Source of the DNA: JBKBIP01 sp046297495
GTDB lineage: Bacteria; Planctomycetota; Planctomycetia; Gemmatales; Gemmataceae
Length of the DNA: 64,000 bases
NCBI GenBank assembly: GCA_046297495.1
Contig: JBKBIP010000030.1
Location: 7,907-71,906, forward strand
Reading direction: 5' to 3'
The position numbers and the translations under genes were made by a program. Position 1 is the first letter of the stretch. Every line of letters starts with the position of its first letter. Of the stretch, positions 1 through 10,372 are shown piece by piece. The notes under the pieces were generated by a model that was given only the letters and a program-made list of their open reading frames with translations, ran no database searches and had not been told where the DNA came from.

Positions 1-1463
1 GCCACCCGTACGCCGCCGCTTTCATGCCCAACGAGCAAGTTACGCAGTCTGCCCGTGGTAACATCCCACAGGCGAATGTTTTTATCCTCGCTGCCGACGG
101 CCAACACGCGGCCATCGGGCGAAAAGGCCACGGAATTCGCGTAGCCTTGGAATTCTCCCTTCAATTGTTGGATTTCCTGGCCGGTGGCGACGCTCCATAG
201 CCGGACGAACTTTTCCCCGCTGCCCGAGGCGAGCACGCGGCCATCGGGCGAAAAGGCCACAGAGAACACGATCTGCTGGTGTCCCTGAAGGACCTGAAGC
301 TCCTCACCGGTGGCGACACGCCATAGCCGGATGGTCCGGTCCCAACTTGCCGAGGCAAGAGTTTGGCCATCGGGGGAAAAGACAATGCGGCTCACATAAC
401 CTCGATGCCCCTGGAACTGCCGGAGTTCCTTGCCGGTGGCCGTGTCCCAAAGCCGGATGGATTTGTCACGCCCAGCGGAGGCGAGCAGTCGGCCATTGGG
501 AGAAAAAGCCACGGAGAGCACAGCATCCTGATGCCCTTGCAAGACATGATTACCGGGCGGGTAGCGCGCGAAGTCCGCTTGAGCCAAGTCGATCCGGTGG
601 GCGTGTTGAGTCCACCAAGTCGCCCAAGCGTCACGATACTGGGCGCGGGAGCTGGCGTCATCCATGTCGGGACGCCTGGGCGCCTCGTTCCCTGCCAGGC
701 TGATGAGTATATCGTCGATCTCGAAACAGCGTTCCCTTGACCATTCCCCCAGCAAGTGGATGAGTGTCGGCACCGCTTCCTTGTCGCGGGCATAGGTCAG
801 CAGCGCCCGGGCGACCTGAAGCCGAACGGAAGCATCCATGTCATGGAGCAACTGGCGCACGGCATGTTGTTGATCGAAAGCCTTGGCCCGCAAGAGCGTT
901 TCAGCCGCGGCGATTCGCTGGCGCGGATATTGGCTGGACAAAGCGGCGATGAGAGCTTGCTTGCCCCCGCCGCCGCGCGCCGCCACAGCTATCAAGGCCG
1001 CACGCGCCTCCGCGCTGATGATTTCATTCTCGGCCCACGGCAAGAAGTCGAGCAGCGCTTCGGCGGTTCCCTCCGGCTGCTGGCTGGCCAACTGGCGAAT
1101 CACGGCGGGCAAGGGATTGGGATGATCCTTAATCCGTTCCAGACACAGTCGCGCGCGGCGGGTGATCTCGACGTCCTCATGGTCGGTCGCGGCTTGGAGG
1201 GCCGCCACGACGGGCGGACTGCCCAAAGCTATCAAATCCCGTGTCGCTTTCTCGCGGATCAAGAAACTGTCATCTCCGAGCTGGCGGATCAACTCTGGGA
1301 TATGTCGCGTCAAGCGCGTATGCTCCACCAGATAAGTGACCAAGGCAGGACCATCGCTCTTCAAACCCACCTGGCGCAGAACCTCGTCATGGGTGCTCTC
1401 TTGGGCGCCAACGGACGACGTGACAACAAGAAGCAAACCAAAGGCAACAAGCAAGCGAAACAT
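1..1463 (-). CDS. Exported HEAT-repeat plus WD40-repeat protein, 3' end outside the window
   Basis: An open frame of 487 codons runs from an ATG at 1463 to the window edge with no stop. The first 20 or so residues (MFRLLVAFGLLLVV...) form a signal peptide. Residues about 25-230 are helical, with repeated alanine/leucine-rich units such as LIRQLGDDSFLIREKATRDL that look like HEAT repeats. A WTQHAHRIDL linker is followed by at least four WD40 blades, each with a form of VAFSPDGRVLASGS and IRLWD. The blades are similar at DNA level, which suggests recent duplication. HEAT plus WD40 is a common planctomycete exported or periplasmic scaffold; no enzymatic function is implied. The binding partner is unknown, and the remaining blades lie beyond position 1. 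Confidence 0.85.
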   Translation of the reverse strand, partial: MFRLLVAFGLLLVVTSSVGAQESTHDEVLRQVGLKSDGPALVTYLVEHTRLTRHIPELIRQLGDDSFLIREKATRDLIALGSPPVVAALQAATDHEDVEITRRARLCLERIKDHPNPLPAVIRQLASQQPEGTAEALLDFLPWAENEIISAEARAALIAVAARGGGGKQALIAALSSQYPRQRIAAAETLLRAKAFDQQHAVRQLLHDMDASVRLQVARALLTYARDKEAVPTLIHLLGEWSRERCFEIDDILISLAGNEAPRRPDMDDASSRAQYRDAWATWWTQHAHRIDLAQADFARYPPGNHVLQGHQDAVLSVAFSPNGRLLASAGRDKSIRLWDTATGKELRQFQGHRGYVSRIVFSPDGQTLASASWDRTIRLWRVATGEELQVLQGHQQIVFSVAFSPDGRVLASGSGEKFVRLWSVATGQEIQQLKGEFQGYANSVAFSPDGRVLAVGSEDKNIRLWDVTTGRLRNLLVGHESGGVRV

Positions 1464-1798
1464 GGTGGTTGCCCTCCGCGATCGCCATTGACTAATAGCG
1501 TTTCATGCCCAATGGCCCAGAATCCGTCAGGCTCCGCCAGCCAGCACGGACCCGCTGAATCTTTCCCCTGTTCCAGTCTTGAGATTACGAGTATATCTCT
1601 CTTGACGCAATGGTGAATGGGGCCATATCTTTAGATTGACATATTAAAGTCTCATCCTTCTGCTCTGATAATACCGTTACCTGGATTCGTCGTTTCGCGT
1701 GGGAGTCCGCGTGCGCGATTGCCCGGTGCTCGCGGCTGGTTTTTTCCATATAATCCCTTCATCTTGTCCCCTTTCTCAATGGTATGTGAACCCAACTC
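1464..1798. other. Intergenic region between the WD40 gene and ribD
   Basis: This is a divergent intergenic stretch with no convincing gene. It holds a possible sigma70-type promoter at 1602-1631 reading toward ribD, and a single degenerate arm of the ATTCATCGTTTCGCG repeat near 1684-1703 (GATTCGTCGTTTCGCG) without a good second arm. No FMN riboswitch (RFN element) is visible ahead of ribD. Confidence 0.5.
1602..1631 (+). promoter_or_regulatory. Possible sigma70-type promoter for ribD
   Basis: TTGACG at 1602-1607 and TATCTT at 1626-1631 are separated by 18 bases. The -35 matches 5 of 6 and the -10 matches 4 of 6. The leader to the ribD ATG would be about 160 nt. This is a pattern match only. 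Confidence 0.25.
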
Positions 1799-2893
1799 AT
1801 GGCAGACACTGATTGGCCGTGGATGCGGCGGGCGTTGGCATTGGCAGAGCGCGGACGGGGCTATGTGGAGCCGAACCCGTTGGTCGGGGCGGTGTTGGTG
1901 CGCGCGCGGCAGGTCGTGGGCGAGGGTTGGCATCAGCGCTATGGGGAAGCCCACGCGGAGATCCACGCCCTGAACGCGGCGGGCGCATTGGCCCGCGGCG
2001 CGACGTTGTATGTCACCTTAGAACCCTGTTGTCATCAAGGCAAAACGCCCCCCTGCGTCGATGCGCTGCGGCGTGCTGGCGTGGCCCGCGTGGTGGCGGC
2101 CATGAGCGATCCGTTTCCGCAGGTTGCCGGACAAGGGGCCGCCCAGTTGCGCGCCGCCGGCATTCTGGTGGACGTCGGCTTGGGAGAAGCTGAGGCGCGC
2201 CGCCTCAATGCCCCCTATCTGAAACTGGTCACCACGGGCCGACCGTATGTTCACGCCAAATGGGCCATGACGCTCGATGGCAAAATCGCCACGCGCATGG
2301 GGGATTCCAAATGGATCAGCAACGACGCCGCGCGCCGCCGGGTCCACGAGCTGCGCGGTCGAATGGATGCCATCGTCGCCGGCATCGGCACGGTGCTGCA
2401 CGATGATCCGCTGCTGACGGCGCGCCCGCCAGGCCCTCGCACGCCGGCGCGGGTGATCGTGAGCCGGTTCGGTTGGCTGCCGGAGGATTGCCAGCTGGTG
2501 CGAACCGTCGCCGAAGCGCCGGTCTGGATCGCCGCGCCGCTTCCTGAAGAGGAACGCGCCGCCGAGATGCGCGCCCGGAACTGCGAGGTGTTGCCCCTAG
2601 ATTGTCAAACGGATGTGGAGATGATCGATGCCTTGTTGGACGAATTAGGCCGGCGCCGCCTGACGAACATTCTCGTCGAAGGCGGCTCCGGCGTGTTCGG
2701 CAGCTTTCTCGACGCGCGGGCCATTGATGAGCTGCACGTCTTCATCGCCCCCAAGCTGGCCGGCGGCGCCACCGCCGTCCCCGCCACCGGCGGCTTCGGC
2801 GTCGCCACCATCGCCGAGGCCTTAGCCGTGCGACGTTGGCAGGTTGAAGACATTGATGGAGATGTGTACATCCACGGCTGGACGCGTGAATAA
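1799..2893 (+). CDS. ribD: Bifunctional riboflavin biosynthesis deaminase/reductase RibD
   Basis: RibD catalyses steps two and three of riboflavin synthesis: deamination of 2,5-diamino-6-ribosylamino-pyrimidinone phosphate, then NADPH-dependent reduction of the ribosyl side chain, in the cytoplasm. The N-terminal cytidine-deaminase-type zinc domain shows HAE at residues 52-54 and the PCCHQGKTPPC cluster at 76-86. The C-terminal RibD_C reductase domain starts near 150 (HAKWAMTLDGKIAT) and includes ILVEGGSGVFGSF near 285. Its 364 residues are normal for the fused enzyme. The start follows MADTDWPWMRRALALA, the usual RibD opening. It stands alone here with no other rib gene, and converges on the cca gene across a palindromic spacer. 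Confidence 0.96.
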   Translation: MADTDWPWMRRALALAERGRGYVEPNPLVGAVLVRARQVVGEGWHQRYGEAHAEIHALNAAGALARGATLYVTLEPCCHQGKTPPCVDALRRAGVARVVAAMSDPFPQVAGQGAAQLRAAGILVDVGLGEAEARRLNAPYLKLVTTGRPYVHAKWAMTLDGKIATRMGDSKWISNDAARRRVHELRGRMDAIVAGIGTVLHDDPLLTARPPGPRTPARVIVSRFGWLPEDCQLVRTVAEAPVWIAAPLPEEERAAEMRARNCEVLPLDCQTDVEMIDALLDELGRRRLTNILVEGGSGVFGSFLDARAIDELHVFIAPKLAGGATAVPATGGFGVATIAEALAVRRWQVEDIDGDVYIHGWTRE

Positions 2894-2950
2894 ACGATGA
2901 ATGATAAACGATGAATGATCATGAAATTGCTTCATCGTTCATCCTTTATC
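2892..2950. repeat. Inverted repeat between convergent ribD and cca
   Basis: The left arm at 2903-2919 (GATAAACGATGAATGAT) pairs with the right arm at 2933-2950 with two mismatches. It overlaps the 3' end of the cca gene. Its position between convergent genes fits a bidirectional terminator, though there is no long T-tract. The arm sequence is related to the element at 4276-4352. Confidence 0.7.
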
Positions 2951-4266
2951 CTCAGTCGTTCCACCAGCTCCAGGGCCTGTTGCCGAGTTTTGATCGTTCC
3001 TTCGAGCTGCGCCTCGCGCACGGCATCGAGCAGTTGCTTGAACAGGGGGCCAGGCTTCAAACCGTGCCGGGCCAAATCGTGGCCGCTGATCAGCGCGGGG
3101 GGATTCAAGTCCTCTTCGGACCAGTCCTGCAATAGATACTCGCAGTAATCCACGTGATCGGCGTCGCGGCCGCTGGCCAAGGCGTCGGCGCGGTGCAGAG
3201 CCAATAGCTCGTGGATGCCGGGATGGGCCAGCAGCGTCTTCACCTTACTGGTCCGCATCTGGCGCACATCGGCCAAGACTTGGTGCTTCTCGACCAACCA
3301 GGCGACCCGCTCGCGCTCCGCCGTGGATAGTCGCAGGCGCGTGGCGATCTCCTCCGCCACGCGTCGGCCGACATGTTCATGATAGTAAAATGTGTAGCGA
3401 TCCGGCGTTCGACCCACGGTGCGCGGCTTGCCGACATCGTGCAGCAAGGCAGCCAGCGCCAGCGGGAAGGTCGGGTCCGGCCGTAGTAATTCCAGCACGC
3501 GCAAGACATGGTCCCACAGGTCGCCGGTCGGCGCGGTTGGTGGTCCCTGCGGCAGTCCTTTCATGGGCAACAGTTCAGGCAAGATTGAGGCCATCAAGTT
3601 GGCTTCGTCCATGAGCTGGATACCGCGCGCCCGATGGGGAGAGGTCAACAGCTTGCGCAACTCCTCGGCGATGCGCTCGGCGCTGACGATGGTGATTCGC
3701 GGGGCCATTTCTTGGATGGCCGCCATCGTGGTTGGCTCGATATCCAGCTCGAAGCGGGCCGCGATGCGAATGGCTCGCAACATGCGCAGCTTGTCTTCCT
3801 CGAACCGCACGCGCGGATCGCCGATGGCCCGCAAGACACGCAGGCGCAAATCCTCTTGTCCCCCCACGTAGTCGATGAGCTGGTCGGTCAACGGGTCGAA
3901 GAACATGCCGTTGATGGTGAAGTCGCGACGCTGGGCATCCTCGTAAGCGGTGGCGAACACCACGGCGTCGGGATGCCGGCCGTCACTGTAGCCCACATCG
4001 GAACGGAATGTGGCCACCTGCACCTTGAGCGTTCCCCCCGGCGTGCGCGGGCCAAGCACCTCGATGACGCCAAAGCTGGCTCCCACGGCCACGGTACGGC
4101 GAAATAGGCATTGCACCTGCTCCGGGCCTGCATCCGTAGCCACATCGTAGTCATGCGGGATCAGACCGAGCAGCTCATCGCGCACACAACCACCCGCCCA
4201 CAGGGCTTGATAGCCGGCCTCACGCAGCCGCTTCACGACTTGGATGGCGAAGTCACGTTCGGTCAT
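2932..4266 (-). CDS. CCA tRNA nucleotidyltransferase / poly(A) polymerase family protein with HD domain
   Basis: This class II nucleotidyltransferase fits addition or repair of the 3' CCA of tRNAs. Residues 25-41 carry GGCVRD and the catalytic pair D39 and D41 (HDYDVATDAG). Residues around 107-140 hold the DFTINGMF and RFEEDKLRMLRAIR motifs that link nucleotidyltransferase and neck domains. An HD phosphohydrolase-type domain follows near 270 with LAALLHDVGKP, then a second helical half. Length (444 aa) suits the CCA-adding group with an HD domain. The alternative is a poly(A) polymerase (pcnB); sequence reading alone does not separate them, and no other CCA enzyme lies in the window. It is downstream of the Gfo/Idh gene on the same strand, separated by an 87-nt palindromic spacer. 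Confidence 0.9.
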   Translation of the reverse strand: MTERDFAIQVVKRLREAGYQALWAGGCVRDELLGLIPHDYDVATDAGPEQVQCLFRRTVAVGASFGVIEVLGPRTPGGTLKVQVATFRSDVGYSDGRHPDAVVFATAYEDAQRRDFTINGMFFDPLTDQLIDYVGGQEDLRLRVLRAIGDPRVRFEEDKLRMLRAIRIAARFELDIEPTTMAAIQEMAPRITIVSAERIAEELRKLLTSPHRARGIQLMDEANLMASILPELLPMKGLPQGPPTAPTGDLWDHVLRVLELLRPDPTFPLALAALLHDVGKPRTVGRTPDRYTFYYHEHVGRRVAEEIATRLRLSTAERERVAWLVEKHQVLADVRQMRTSKVKTLLAHPGIHELLALHRADALASGRDADHVDYCEYLLQDWSEEDLNPPALISGHDLARHGLKPGPLFKQLLDAVREAQLEGTIKTRQQALELVERLRIKDER

Positions 4267-4275
4267 GAATACTCA

Positions 4276-4352
4276 AAACGATGAATGATGACCAATGAAC
4301 GATAAAGCATAATGTGGATTATTTCATCGTTCATCGTTTATCGTTCATCGTC
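4276..4352. repeat. Inverted repeat built from GATGAACGAT units
   Basis: The spacer between the Gfo/Idh and cca genes is almost entirely an imperfect palindrome. The left part at 4276-4306 carries AACGATGAATGATGA and AATGAACGATAAA; the right part at 4321-4352 carries TTCATCGTTCATCGTTTATC. The ten-base unit GATGAACGAT or its complement recurs several times, so the arms may have grown by slippage. It may act as a processing hairpin between the two tandem genes. Confidence 0.65.
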
Positions 4353-4353
4353 T

Positions 4354-5745
<1,392 letters not shown>

Positions 5746-5812
5746 GGAAATAGTTGGATGAAAAATATCCTAACGCAAATTGGACGTGAGGGAAACAAAA
5801 AATTGGCTCGGA

Positions 5813-7042
5813 TTACTCATCGGCCTCGCGGAGGCGGGAGATGTTCACGCGCAGGCGGACCTGGTCGGTGACGGGCCGACCAGCGCGGACGTCGTCTTCG
5901 TGAAACGTCGCCATCACCACGGAGCCGACCCCCTCACGCCCTTCCCGGTTGAGGGTGTAGCGTTGGTGGTCATAAATGAGGTAGATGGTGCCGTCGGCGG
6001 CCTGCACGCCGTCGGGATACGACGATTCGCGCTCGTCCAACAGCAGGCCCCCTTTCCAGGTTTTTCCGTCGTCATCGGAAACAAAAGCGGTCATGCGCGT
6101 GCGTTGTCCTTCTGGCGAATTGTTGCGCACCAGCAGCAAGGCGCCCGATTGCAGCCGCCGGAGGAAGAAGCGCTTGCTGGCGAACGTCCGGCCCGGCAAA
6201 TAGATGGAGCCTTCACTCCAGGTCTGGCCGCCGTCGGTGGACACGCTTTGGGCGATGCCGGCGGTGTTGCGCAGCAGCATCCACAAGCTGCCGTCGCGCC
6301 GTTCGATGATCATGTGCTCATCCACGCGCGTACCGGGAATACGAACTTGGCCGATGCGTTCAAACGTCTTGCCTTGGTCCCTGGAGCGATAGACGTTCGA
6401 GCCGCGCTCCTCGCCGAGATCATGTTTCAGCATGTCGTTGGTGTACGGCGCGATGGCCTTGGGATCGAATTGGACATTAGGGACATTGGTATTGTCCCGC
6501 CATAGACCAACTGGCAGTAGCCAATCGCCATTCTTCAAAACTGTCGGCTTGTTCAACATGACACCGTTGGCGATGCGGCGGGGTTGTGACCAGCGTGGGG
6601 ACTCCGCGTCGGCATCGTGCGTGACCAGCGCCCAAACCCCCATGCGGCCGTCCTGTAAGCCGGCGCTCTGCGCCCAGAAGAACCAGAGCCGCCCCGCCGG
6701 ATCGATCCACAGACAAGGATCGTAGGTGTGGCACCAGCGCGGCGCTTGCAGCGCCAGTTTCTCCGTCCAGGTCTTAGCATTGTCGCCGCTGGTGGCCAGG
6801 ACGACGTAGCTGGACGGGCTTTCCACGCCCCGTTTCCCCTTCCCCGCGTACCACGCCGCCCACAGCCGACCTTTCGCCGTTCGTTCGATGGCCGGAACCC
6901 CCTGTGCCCCGCGCGAACTCTTGACGTGGTCCGGCCCAAAGTTTGTGATCACTTGCGCCGGCTGCAAGGCCAAGTCCGGCAGCGAATCGGTAGGCGCGCC
7001 GGTCTGGAACAGAAGGATGCCAACCAGGAGCAAGGGGATCAT
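5813..7042 (-). CDS. Exported BNR-repeat sialidase family protein
   Basis: This 409-residue protein has a short signal peptide (MIPLLLVGILLFQTGAPTDS) and a six-bladed propeller of the sialidase superfamily. Asp-box type turns occur at SGDNAKTWTEK, SRDQGKTFERI, STDGGQTWSEG and SDDDGKTWKGG. The family includes exo-alpha-sialidases and many relatives of unknown glycan specificity, and planctomycetes carry many of the latter. The start lies only 2 nt after the DUF4838 stop, so the two genes are almost certainly co-translated. It is followed by the Gfo/Idh oxidoreductase. Export plus operon context supports glycan attack outside the cytoplasm; true sialidase activity is unproven. Confidence 0.88.
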   Translation of the reverse strand: MIPLLLVGILLFQTGAPTDSLPDLALQPAQVITNFGPDHVKSSRGAQGVPAIERTAKGRLWAAWYAGKGKRGVESPSSYVVLATSGDNAKTWTEKLALQAPRWCHTYDPCLWIDPAGRLWFFWAQSAGLQDGRMGVWALVTHDADAESPRWSQPRRIANGVMLNKPTVLKNGDWLLPVGLWRDNTNVPNVQFDPKAIAPYTNDMLKHDLGEERGSNVYRSRDQGKTFERIGQVRIPGTRVDEHMIIERRDGSLWMLLRNTAGIAQSVSTDGGQTWSEGSIYLPGRTFASKRFFLRRLQSGALLLVRNNSPEGQRTRMTAFVSDDDGKTWKGGLLLDERESSYPDGVQAADGTIYLIYDHQRYTLNREGREGVGSVVMATFHEDDVRAGRPVTDQVRLRVNISRLREADE

Positions 7043-7044
7043 GA

Positions 7045-10000
7045 TTATTTTTCCTCCAAGGTTTTGATCTTCTCCGCGGCAGCCTTGCGTTGGCGCGGCT
7101 CGATCAACTCATCCGCGCTGGCGGCCCGATAAACGGTCAGCGCTTCCCCCTTGCGGCCAGCGGCTTGCAAGGTGTCGCCGATGGCGAGCTGCATCGAGCC
7201 ACGCCAGAAGCCGTTCAGTTTGGCGATCTCCACTTTGCGAAGCGTGGCGAGGGCCTCGTCATACTGGCGGAGGCGGGTGTGGATGCGGGCGATGCTCTGG
7301 ACAGCATGAAACTCATCGGCGCCGCCGATGGGGGCAACGGACTTGATGACCTCCCCATAGGCGGCCAGGGCGGCGGCGTCATCTTTGAGTGTCTGCTCGC
7401 GGTTGTTGCCCAGCGCCAACCAGATGCGTTGGCGCGTGCGGAAGTCATTGGTGAATGCCAGGGCGCGAGTCAGGTCGGCATCGGCCTCCTTGCCCGCCTT
7501 GGTGATGGCATAAGCGCGACCACGAGCGAAATAGCCGTCCCCTTGTTGCCAAAACGGCCAGGCGCTGATGTCTTCATCGCCGAACTCCGCGACGACTTCA
7601 GGGGCTTTCTGCCGCGCGAGCAGGTCGTGCATCCGCGCTGTTTTCTTCACGGCAACGATGGGGATGCGGGAGATGAGTTCAACGGCGAGGTCGTGGTTTT
7701 TCAATGTTCGGGCACTGGCGGCGGCTTGTTCGAGCACGGCGGATTTTTGGAAATCGGTGATCTTGCCATCGGCCAGCTTGGTCAAGGCGGCGAGCGCGTC
7801 GGCGTGCTGGCCTTGCCGCGCCTGATTCATGGCCACCTGAAATGTCGTTAAGAAGTCATTGTCCAATTCCGCCGCCTCGAACTGATGCGAACGGCCGTCG
7901 TAAAAGTGAGCGAACTTCATGACGTGGTGGAAATTGGCCGATCCCGTTGGTGACAACGCGCTGTACTCGGAGCCGTTTTCCCGAATGCGCTGACGGCAAA
8001 TGTTGATGTGCCACGGCAAGCTCTGGGTGGGTTTCCGGCCAATGACTTGATGCAGGGGATCGTTTTCGTCCTGCGTGACCGGGATGCGGATTTCAACCGT
8101 CCAATGGTCATCGGCGACATGCGTGGCCACCTCGGCTTGCGCGTCCCAATTGAACCATGAACTTTTCGGCGCTGAACGATCCAAATCCACGACGGCTCCG
8201 GCGGGATTGACTGCGATCTGATAATACGAGCGCGATTCGGTTTCGAGCAACACTTCGACGGCGTCGCCATACCAAAGCGCGGCGTCCCCTTTCTTGGTGG
8301 CGGTGATGTTCAGTTTCTCGCCGGGGCGTTCCTCGCAGCGAATGGCGAAATAGACGTTGTTGCCGATCCAAGCGGCCTTGACCGTCGTGCCATAGGTCGG
8401 CGTGCGTCCGGTTTGCAGCTCGCGCAACCGCCCGGTGGCAGCCGTGGGACAGTTCATCCAGGCGTCATCATCCAGCTTGCCATCAATCACGATCTTGCCA
8501 GGCGCCTCGCCGACCAGGCGCAGTTTCGGCACGGGGCCGCGTTTCTGGCCCAGCTGCGTGCTCTTGTTGCGCAGCCCTTTGAGGTAATCATCGATCAAGG
8601 CGATGCGTTGGCCATAGACGCTGGCCGGGTCGGCCTTGGCTTGCGCGGCGGCGAAATGGGCCAACGCGGTATCCGCCTTGGCCTTGTCCTTCTCCATGTC
8701 GCGCCAGTTCGCTTCGCAATACTCGAAAAACACCTTGATCTCCGGTGCGGCGGGGCCGTAGAACAGGCGGCAGTATTCATCGAACAGAGCCTTGATGTCC
8801 GCATCCTTGCCTCCCCAGTACATCCGCGCGGTGAAATAGACGAGAAAATGATTGAAGCCGATGGCGGTTTTGTCGAAGTTTTGCCCCACGCTGAGCCAGA
8901 TGTCCTCCCCTTGCGACATCCCCTTGGTGGCGTTGATGCTCTCTGCCAACACAGTGATGAAATAGGCGGGGAGATACCAGCCGCGATCCGTGAAAGGATA
9001 ATTCTCGAAGATCATGATCGGGTTCGCCGTCTTGGCCGCCCAGGCTTCGCGCAACTTACGAATTGTTTCCCGTTCTTCGGGCCGATTGCTGGAAGGACGC
9101 CGACCGCCGACGATGCACACGACGACGTTGGGTTCGAGCTTGTCCAACTTCTCCGGCGGCAGGGTATAGATGCCGTAGGCACAGTTGAGAATCTTCTTAT
9201 CAGGATGCGTTTTGCCCACCTCCTTGGCCACCCGGTTGACAAAATCCCACACGTAATCGGACAGCGCGCCGCGGCTGCCGCGCTCTGGTGTGTCCTTGCC
9301 TTCGCACAACGGGCACTGGCAAATGGCGGTGTAGCCGTCGGGAGGCATGATGGATACCGTGTCCAGTTTGTATTGATCCAACTGCGCGCGGGCGTAGCGA
9401 ACGGTTTGCTGGAACAGTTCCTCATTCGAGTAGCACAATTGGTTCTTGCTGCTGCCGGGTTGGTAGTGCCGTTTGCCGCCGTAGAGCGCGAACCAGTCGG
9501 GATGTGCGTTGAAGATTTCGACGGGCTGGGTCATCGTGGCCAGGCCATGCGCCACCTGAACGCCATAGGGATCGCGCACGCCGAGACGCATGGCCCACAT
9601 CGCCGTGTCCCGCCCCACGACACTGAAGCGAATGTTGAACCGGCGCAGAGGAAAATCAGGGTGAACGGTTTCATCGAGCTTGGGAAGCGGTATGGTCTTG
9701 TGTTCCGGGACCACTTCACCTAGTTCCCCTGGCTGATACCAGCGCACGCCCAAACCACGGAGAAAACCGCAGACGGCATTGAACGAACCGCGCTCGTCGA
9801 AGCCCCACAGTTCCAAATACTCGTTCTTGGCCGTGGTCGCTCCCTCTGGCTTGCCGATGTCCCCTGGCAGCCTGATGCGATGCTTGTACATACCGCCGTT
9901 GGGCACTCCCCATTGCGCGTCAGTGATTCGGTTCCACTCGCGCTGGAGCTTGCCGCTGGCGATGTCGCCGTTGTTGCGTGCCCAAGGTTCGATGGGGGTG

Positions 10001-10359
10001 AAGTCGGTGTCATCGCCGATGAGGACCAGCCAGTTGTCCCCTGACACAATGCGATAAGCGCCGTATTTCAAACCCTCGGGGGTGATGCCGAGTCTGTCCG
10101 TGTGCGGGCTGCGCCCAACATACACTTGCACCGGCATGTCACAGCTGGGCTGCGTGACGATAGGCAGCCGCGCGCCGGACATCTTTTCCACGTAGGTTCG
10201 CAGCTCATGGGCCGCCAGCCGGACCGTGCGTGGCGGCTTCTCGGCAATGACGATTTCCGCGCGTCCTTTTCCATCCTGAACGAGAAATCGCTCGGCGGCG
10301 GTCGCCTGGGCAACGGAAAGACCCAAAACACAGCCAAGCAGAATAATCATGTGCTTCAT
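7045..10359 (-). CDS. Exported DUF4838 protein with CBM9-like domain and TPR-like tail
   Basis: This 1104-residue exported protein opens with the signal peptide MKHMIILLGCVLGLSVAQAT. I chose the ATG at 10359 because the longer frame to 10401 would run into the sulfatase coding region and lacks a signal at its N-terminus. Residues about 20-110 match the small alpha/beta domain often found ahead of glycosidase barrels (AAHELRTYVEKMSGARLPIV). A DUF4838 barrel-like region follows to about 570. Near 615 a CBM9-like sugar-binding domain begins (VIDGKLDDDAWMNCP). The last 250 residues are helical repeats resembling TPRs. The gene is 13 nt after the sulfatase and 2 nt before the sialidase. A role in cutting or binding amino-sugar-containing glycans is likely but inferred. 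Confidence 0.85.
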   Translation of the reverse strand: MKHMIILLGCVLGLSVAQATAAERFLVQDGKGRAEIVIAEKPPRTVRLAAHELRTYVEKMSGARLPIVTQPSCDMPVQVYVGRSPHTDRLGITPEGLKYGAYRIVSGDNWLVLIGDDTDFTPIEPWARNNGDIASGKLQREWNRITDAQWGVPNGGMYKHRIRLPGDIGKPEGATTAKNEYLELWGFDERGSFNAVCGFLRGLGVRWYQPGELGEVVPEHKTIPLPKLDETVHPDFPLRRFNIRFSVVGRDTAMWAMRLGVRDPYGVQVAHGLATMTQPVEIFNAHPDWFALYGGKRHYQPGSSKNQLCYSNEELFQQTVRYARAQLDQYKLDTVSIMPPDGYTAICQCPLCEGKDTPERGSRGALSDYVWDFVNRVAKEVGKTHPDKKILNCAYGIYTLPPEKLDKLEPNVVVCIVGGRRPSSNRPEERETIRKLREAWAAKTANPIMIFENYPFTDRGWYLPAYFITVLAESINATKGMSQGEDIWLSVGQNFDKTAIGFNHFLVYFTARMYWGGKDADIKALFDEYCRLFYGPAAPEIKVFFEYCEANWRDMEKDKAKADTALAHFAAAQAKADPASVYGQRIALIDDYLKGLRNKSTQLGQKRGPVPKLRLVGEAPGKIVIDGKLDDDAWMNCPTAATGRLRELQTGRTPTYGTTVKAAWIGNNVYFAIRCEERPGEKLNITATKKGDAALWYGDAVEVLLETESRSYYQIAVNPAGAVVDLDRSAPKSSWFNWDAQAEVATHVADDHWTVEIRIPVTQDENDPLHQVIGRKPTQSLPWHINICRQRIRENGSEYSALSPTGSANFHHVMKFAHFYDGRSHQFEAAELDNDFLTTFQVAMNQARQGQHADALAALTKLADGKITDFQKSAVLEQAAASARTLKNHDLAVELISRIPIVAVKKTARMHDLLARQKAPEVVAEFGDEDISAWPFWQQGDGYFARGRAYAITKAGKEADADLTRALAFTNDFRTRQRIWLALGNNREQTLKDDAAALAAYGEVIKSVAPIGGADEFHAVQSIARIHTRLRQYDEALATLRKVEIAKLNGFWRGSMQLAIGDTLQAAGRKGEALTVYRAASADELIEPRQRKAAAEKIKTLEEK

Positions 10360-10372
10360 GTTATGGTTTCTC

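Noticed and set aside
756..1616. A 286-codon plus frame opposite the HEAT/WD40 gene
   Set aside because: The minus-strand frame has a signal peptide, HEAT units and WD40 blades; the plus frame has no likeness.
1464..1798. FMN riboswitch ahead of ribD
   Set aside because: The conserved RFN sequence blocks are not present.
8413..9723. A 436-codon plus frame opposite the DUF4838 gene
   Set aside because: Antisense shadow; the DUF4838/CBM9 frame is far better supported.
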